Positions 61,789 through 64,000 of a stretch of 64,000 nucleotides of DNA are shown one piece after another; the first letter of the stretch is position 1, and each line of letters starts with the position of its first letter. Where the stretch lies: assembly GCA_002420185.1 (NCBI GenBank), contig DIHO01000007.1, forward strand, positions 145,423 to 209,422. Direction: 5' to 3'. A program made the translations under genes and the position numbers. The DNA is from Opitutales bacterium UBA5694 (lineage in GTDB: Bacteria; Verrucomicrobiota; Verrucomicrobiia; Opitutales; Opitutaceae). The notes under the pieces were generated by a model that had not been told where the DNA came from, searched no databases, and worked only from the letters and a program-made list of their open reading frames with translations.

Positions 61789-62901
61789 ATGGAATACATA
61801 CAACGTGCCATTCAAGAACTGCAGGACAAACGAGGGAACCAATCCGGCAAACGAGCTCTAGTAGGGCTCGATGGATTTGTTGATACGATAATCCACATCG
61901 TCGCCAAGCGGCATGGGATTGGGGACGACTTCTCCCGCATCGAGACAATCGAGGATTTCGGACTCCGGATTCTGGGAGCAGTTGGCAAGAGTGCCAATAT
62001 CGAGATGTATCCCAAGATGGAGAAACTCGGTGGCAACGGACCAATTATGGCCAACGCGCTTTGTGCCACAGGATTACCCCTGACCTATATCGGAGCACTA
62101 GGGAAAAACGCGGTGCATCCGGTCTTCGAGGAATTCGCCAACAAGACGAGCGCTGTATGCGTGTCGGACCCCGGCTTCACCAACGCGTTGGAGTTCAACG
62201 ACGGCAAGGTTATGATGGGGATTACCAAAACCCTGGACGATCTCAATTATGAGTCTATAATCGCCACAATGGGTGAAGGAGCGTTTCTCGACACTCTGTC
62301 CAAGTCCAGCCTCGTTGCTCTCGTCAATTGGACAATGATCCCGCAAATGAACGCAATTTTCGCGGCACTCACGGATCGCGTCCTTCCCAGTCTCCCCTCC
62401 ATTGAAGGGGGACGAACCTTCTTTTTCGATCTTGCCGATCCTGAAAAGCGGGCACAGGCAGATCTTATCGAAGCCCTCCACGCGATAGCAAAGTTCCAGA
62501 GCTTCGGTAACGTTACCCTGGGTCTTAATCTGAAAGAAGGGCAGCAGGTCAGCGAAGCGTACCAGCTCGGAGAAAACGGCGAAGACGCAGATTCCCTCAA
62601 GCGGCTCACAGCGAAGATACGACGGGAATTGAACGTAAGCACCGTGGTCGTACACCCCACAAGATGTGCTGCTTGTGCCACGAAAGATGGAGAATGGTGC
62701 GTTGACGGTCCCTATGTAGAAAACCCGAAGATCACGACCGGAGCGGGCGACCATTTTAACGCTGGATTTTCCACCGGACAAATACTCGGTCTTTCGCCCG
62801 AAGCTTGCCTGACCGTCGGCGTTTCCGTTTCCGGATTCTATGTCCGCACAGCGGTAAGTCCTTCCCTCAACGATATCGACAGCTTTCTGAGAAGCTGGTA
62901 G
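61789..62901 (+). CDS. PfkB family carbohydrate kinase
   Basis: A 370-residue ribokinase-fold protein. The substrate-side motif LGGNGPIMANALCATG and the C-terminal catalytic signature TTGAGDHFNAGFSTG (with the catalytic Asp in GAGD) are intact. It has an unusual N-terminal part (VGLDGFVDTIIHIVAKRHG), seen in a divergent subgroup annotated only as PfkB family. Phosphoryl acceptor unknown; a sugar or nucleoside is expected. It precedes tmk by nine bases and probably shares its transcript. Confidence 0.85.
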   Translation: MEYIQRAIQELQDKRGNQSGKRALVGLDGFVDTIIHIVAKRHGIGDDFSRIETIEDFGLRILGAVGKSANIEMYPKMEKLGGNGPIMANALCATGLPLTYIGALGKNAVHPVFEEFANKTSAVCVSDPGFTNALEFNDGKVMMGITKTLDDLNYESIIATMGEGAFLDTLSKSSLVALVNWTMIPQMNAIFAALTDRVLPSLPSIEGGRTFFFDLADPEKRAQADLIEALHAIAKFQSFGNVTLGLNLKEGQQVSEAYQLGENGEDADSLKRLTAKIRRELNVSTVVVHPTRCAACATKDGEWCVDGPYVENPKITTGAGDHFNAGFSTGQILGLSPEACLTVGVSVSGFYVRTAVSPSLNDIDSFLRSW

Positions 62902-62910
62902 CAAATAACT

Positions 62911-63555
62911 ATGACTCAAGCAGACGCTCTGACAGGGAAACTCTTTACATTCGAAGGCTCCGAGGGAAGCGGTAAATCGACCCAAATCGAGTTACTTGCG
63001 GATGAACTCGAAAAAATGGGAAACGAAGTGATTGTGACTCGTGAGCCGGGGGGAACCGAAATCGGAGAGGAAATTCGTCATTTGCTTATCCATAACTCCG
63101 CCGGAAACGATATGGCCCCTGAAGCCGAGTTGCTGCTTTTCGCGGCCGCCCGCGCCCAATTAGTCAGGCAAGTAGTCATTCCGGGGCTCCAGGAGGGAAA
63201 AGTCATCCTTTGCGATCGGTTTCTCGACTCCACAACAGTCTACCAAGGCGCTGCTAGAAGCATTTCCTCGGATCCCGTTAGCTACATCAACCAGTTCGCA
63301 GCGTCCAGCATAACGCCAGACTTGACTTTCATTTTGGACGTTCCTGCGGAAGTTTCGATCGCCCGAGTCAAGCGGCGCGTAACGGATCTCCCGGACCGCA
63401 TGGAACAGGAGAACGTGGACTTCTATAAAAAGGTTCGCGAAGGGTATCTGCTCCTGGCTCGCTCGCTACCCGAGCGATTTCATGTCGTCGATGGCACGAG
63501 AGCATTGAAAGAGAATCAGGAGGATATCCTCAAAACGGTGCTCGAGCACATCTGA
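62911..63555 (+). CDS. tmk: Thymidylate kinase
   Basis: A 214-residue P-loop kinase: Walker A in FEGSEGSGKSTQ, the TREPGGTEIGEEIR motif, DRFLDSTTVYQGAAR (the DR-x-DSxxAYQG motif), and the lid region LPDRMEQE. It phosphorylates dTMP to dTDP. Length is normal. It is followed after 90 bases by holB, an order seen in many bacteria. Confidence 0.96.
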   Translation: MTQADALTGKLFTFEGSEGSGKSTQIELLADELEKMGNEVIVTREPGGTEIGEEIRHLLIHNSAGNDMAPEAELLLFAAARAQLVRQVVIPGLQEGKVILCDRFLDSTTVYQGAARSISSDPVSYINQFAASSITPDLTFILDVPAEVSIARVKRRVTDLPDRMEQENVDFYKKVREGYLLLARSLPERFHVVDGTRALKENQEDILKTVLEHI

Positions 63556-63645
63556 TAGTCAACGGCTAACTAAAAAGTAACAATTAGGCGGTCCATGATA
63601 ATCCTATCCCAAATAAACTCAGGCGTTTGATTCTACCTCGAATTC

Positions 63646-64000
63646 GTGACGACTCAAATTGCAGAACATTCCCCCAGCCAGCTAATCGATCGAGCGATTC
63701 GGGACAACCGCCTTGCCCATGCCCTACTGATTCACGGACAGAACCTGAAGCAGGTCGAATCGTTTGCCTACGAACTGACAAGCAAGCTGATCGAGGTAAG
63801 TCAAACGGATGACGGAGTAGATTGGCACCCAGATGTATTCTCCGTCCGGCCTTCGAAAAAATCACGCGTCATATCTGTTGACGATACGCGGGAGTTGATC
63901 CGCAACATTCAACATTCTCCTCAAAAGGGGGATCGTAAAGTCGCGCTCATTTACGAGGTTGACCGACTAAACGCTAGCGCTGCAAATGCCTTTCTTAAGA
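63646..64000 (+). CDS. holB: DNA polymerase III delta' subunit, N-terminal part (runs off window)
   Basis: From a GTG at 63646 the frame is open to the window end (118 residues): a start like TTQIAEHSPSQLIDRAIRDN, then LAHALLIHG, DVFSVRPSKKSRVISVDDTR and VALIYEVDRLNASAANAFLK. This matches the clamp-loader AAA+ fold of delta' (usual KVxIIxxADRMNxxAANALLK, where Asp-Arg/Asp-Glu is Walker B). The usual P-loop GPxGxGK is replaced by HGQNLKQVES, consistent with delta', which does not hydrolyse ATP. Its position behind tmk supports holB. Confidence 0.82.
   Translation, partial: MTTQIAEHSPSQLIDRAIRDNRLAHALLIHGQNLKQVESFAYELTSKLIEVSQTDDGVDWHPDVFSVRPSKKSRVISVDDTRELIRNIQHSPQKGDRKVALIYEVDRLNASAANAFLK

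Noticed and set aside
62098..62985. A 295-codon minus-strand frame opposite the PfkB kinase and the tmk start
   Set aside because: Antisense to two recognisable genes, no domain, no start context.

Overview
The window looks like a chromosomal segment of a Verrucomicrobiota bacterium, probably of the Opitutae lineage and probably marine. I infer this from the gene repertoire: TAT-exported Gfo/Idh/MocA oxidoreductases, DUF1080 proteins, a DUF5069 protein, YHYH and SCO1 proteins, repeated ExbB/ExbD modules, a Gram-negative envelope set (bamA, skp, lpxD, degP) and an OleA/OleB pair. No marker gene here fixes the genus. Shine-Dalgarno sequences are sparse and several starts appear to be GTG or TTG. 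I see no rRNA, CRISPR array, integrase or insertion sequence.

Layout. 1-5.5 kb: 3' part of glnD, a dead sulfatase, then a copper-linked set (YHYH, MORN-repeat, SCO1, azurin) and a glutathione peroxidase. 6-14.7 kb: gpmI, a dead cytochrome c, and a five-gene minus-strand operon (MFS transporter, two Gfo/Idh oxidoreductases, DUF1080, zinc ribbon) that looks like a 3-keto-glycoside utilisation system. 14.7-28 kb: sulfur and leucine metabolism (metY, cysK, leuCD), a THUMP methyltransferase, a LarA-type racemase, an ExbB/ExbD pair, an AraC regulator, a TIGR01777 epimerase and glgA. 28-41 kb: rnr, DUF5069, then a long minus-strand housekeeping block: rplY, pth, rpsF, ssb, rplI, dnaB, bamA, skp, lpxD, degP, with tRNA-Asn beyond its 5' end. 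41-47 kb: small membrane proteins, a NupC-type transporter and malQ. 47.5-52.5 kb: a tight five-gene operon (CrtI-like oxidoreductase, FabZ, FabI, OleA, OleB) suggesting head-to-head condensation of fatty acyl chains. 52.6-64 kb: cyclophilin, M29 aminopeptidase, a secreted unknown, tRNA-Ala, a HEAT protein with a Gfo/Idh partner, a complete ExbB-ExbD-TonB operon, a PfkB kinase, tmk and the start of holB.

The most distinctive feature of the window is decay. Nearly every gap longer than 300 bp holds recognisable remains of a gene: sulfatase, c-type cytochrome, TonB-dependent receptor C-terminus, cytochrome b562-like protein, a TolB/TPR-type membrane regulator, a P-loop kinase, a possible gas-vesicle GvpL/GvpF protein and one unidentified gene. 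The losses fall mainly in polysaccharide foraging and periplasmic electron transfer, while biosynthesis, envelope assembly and the Ole operon are intact.
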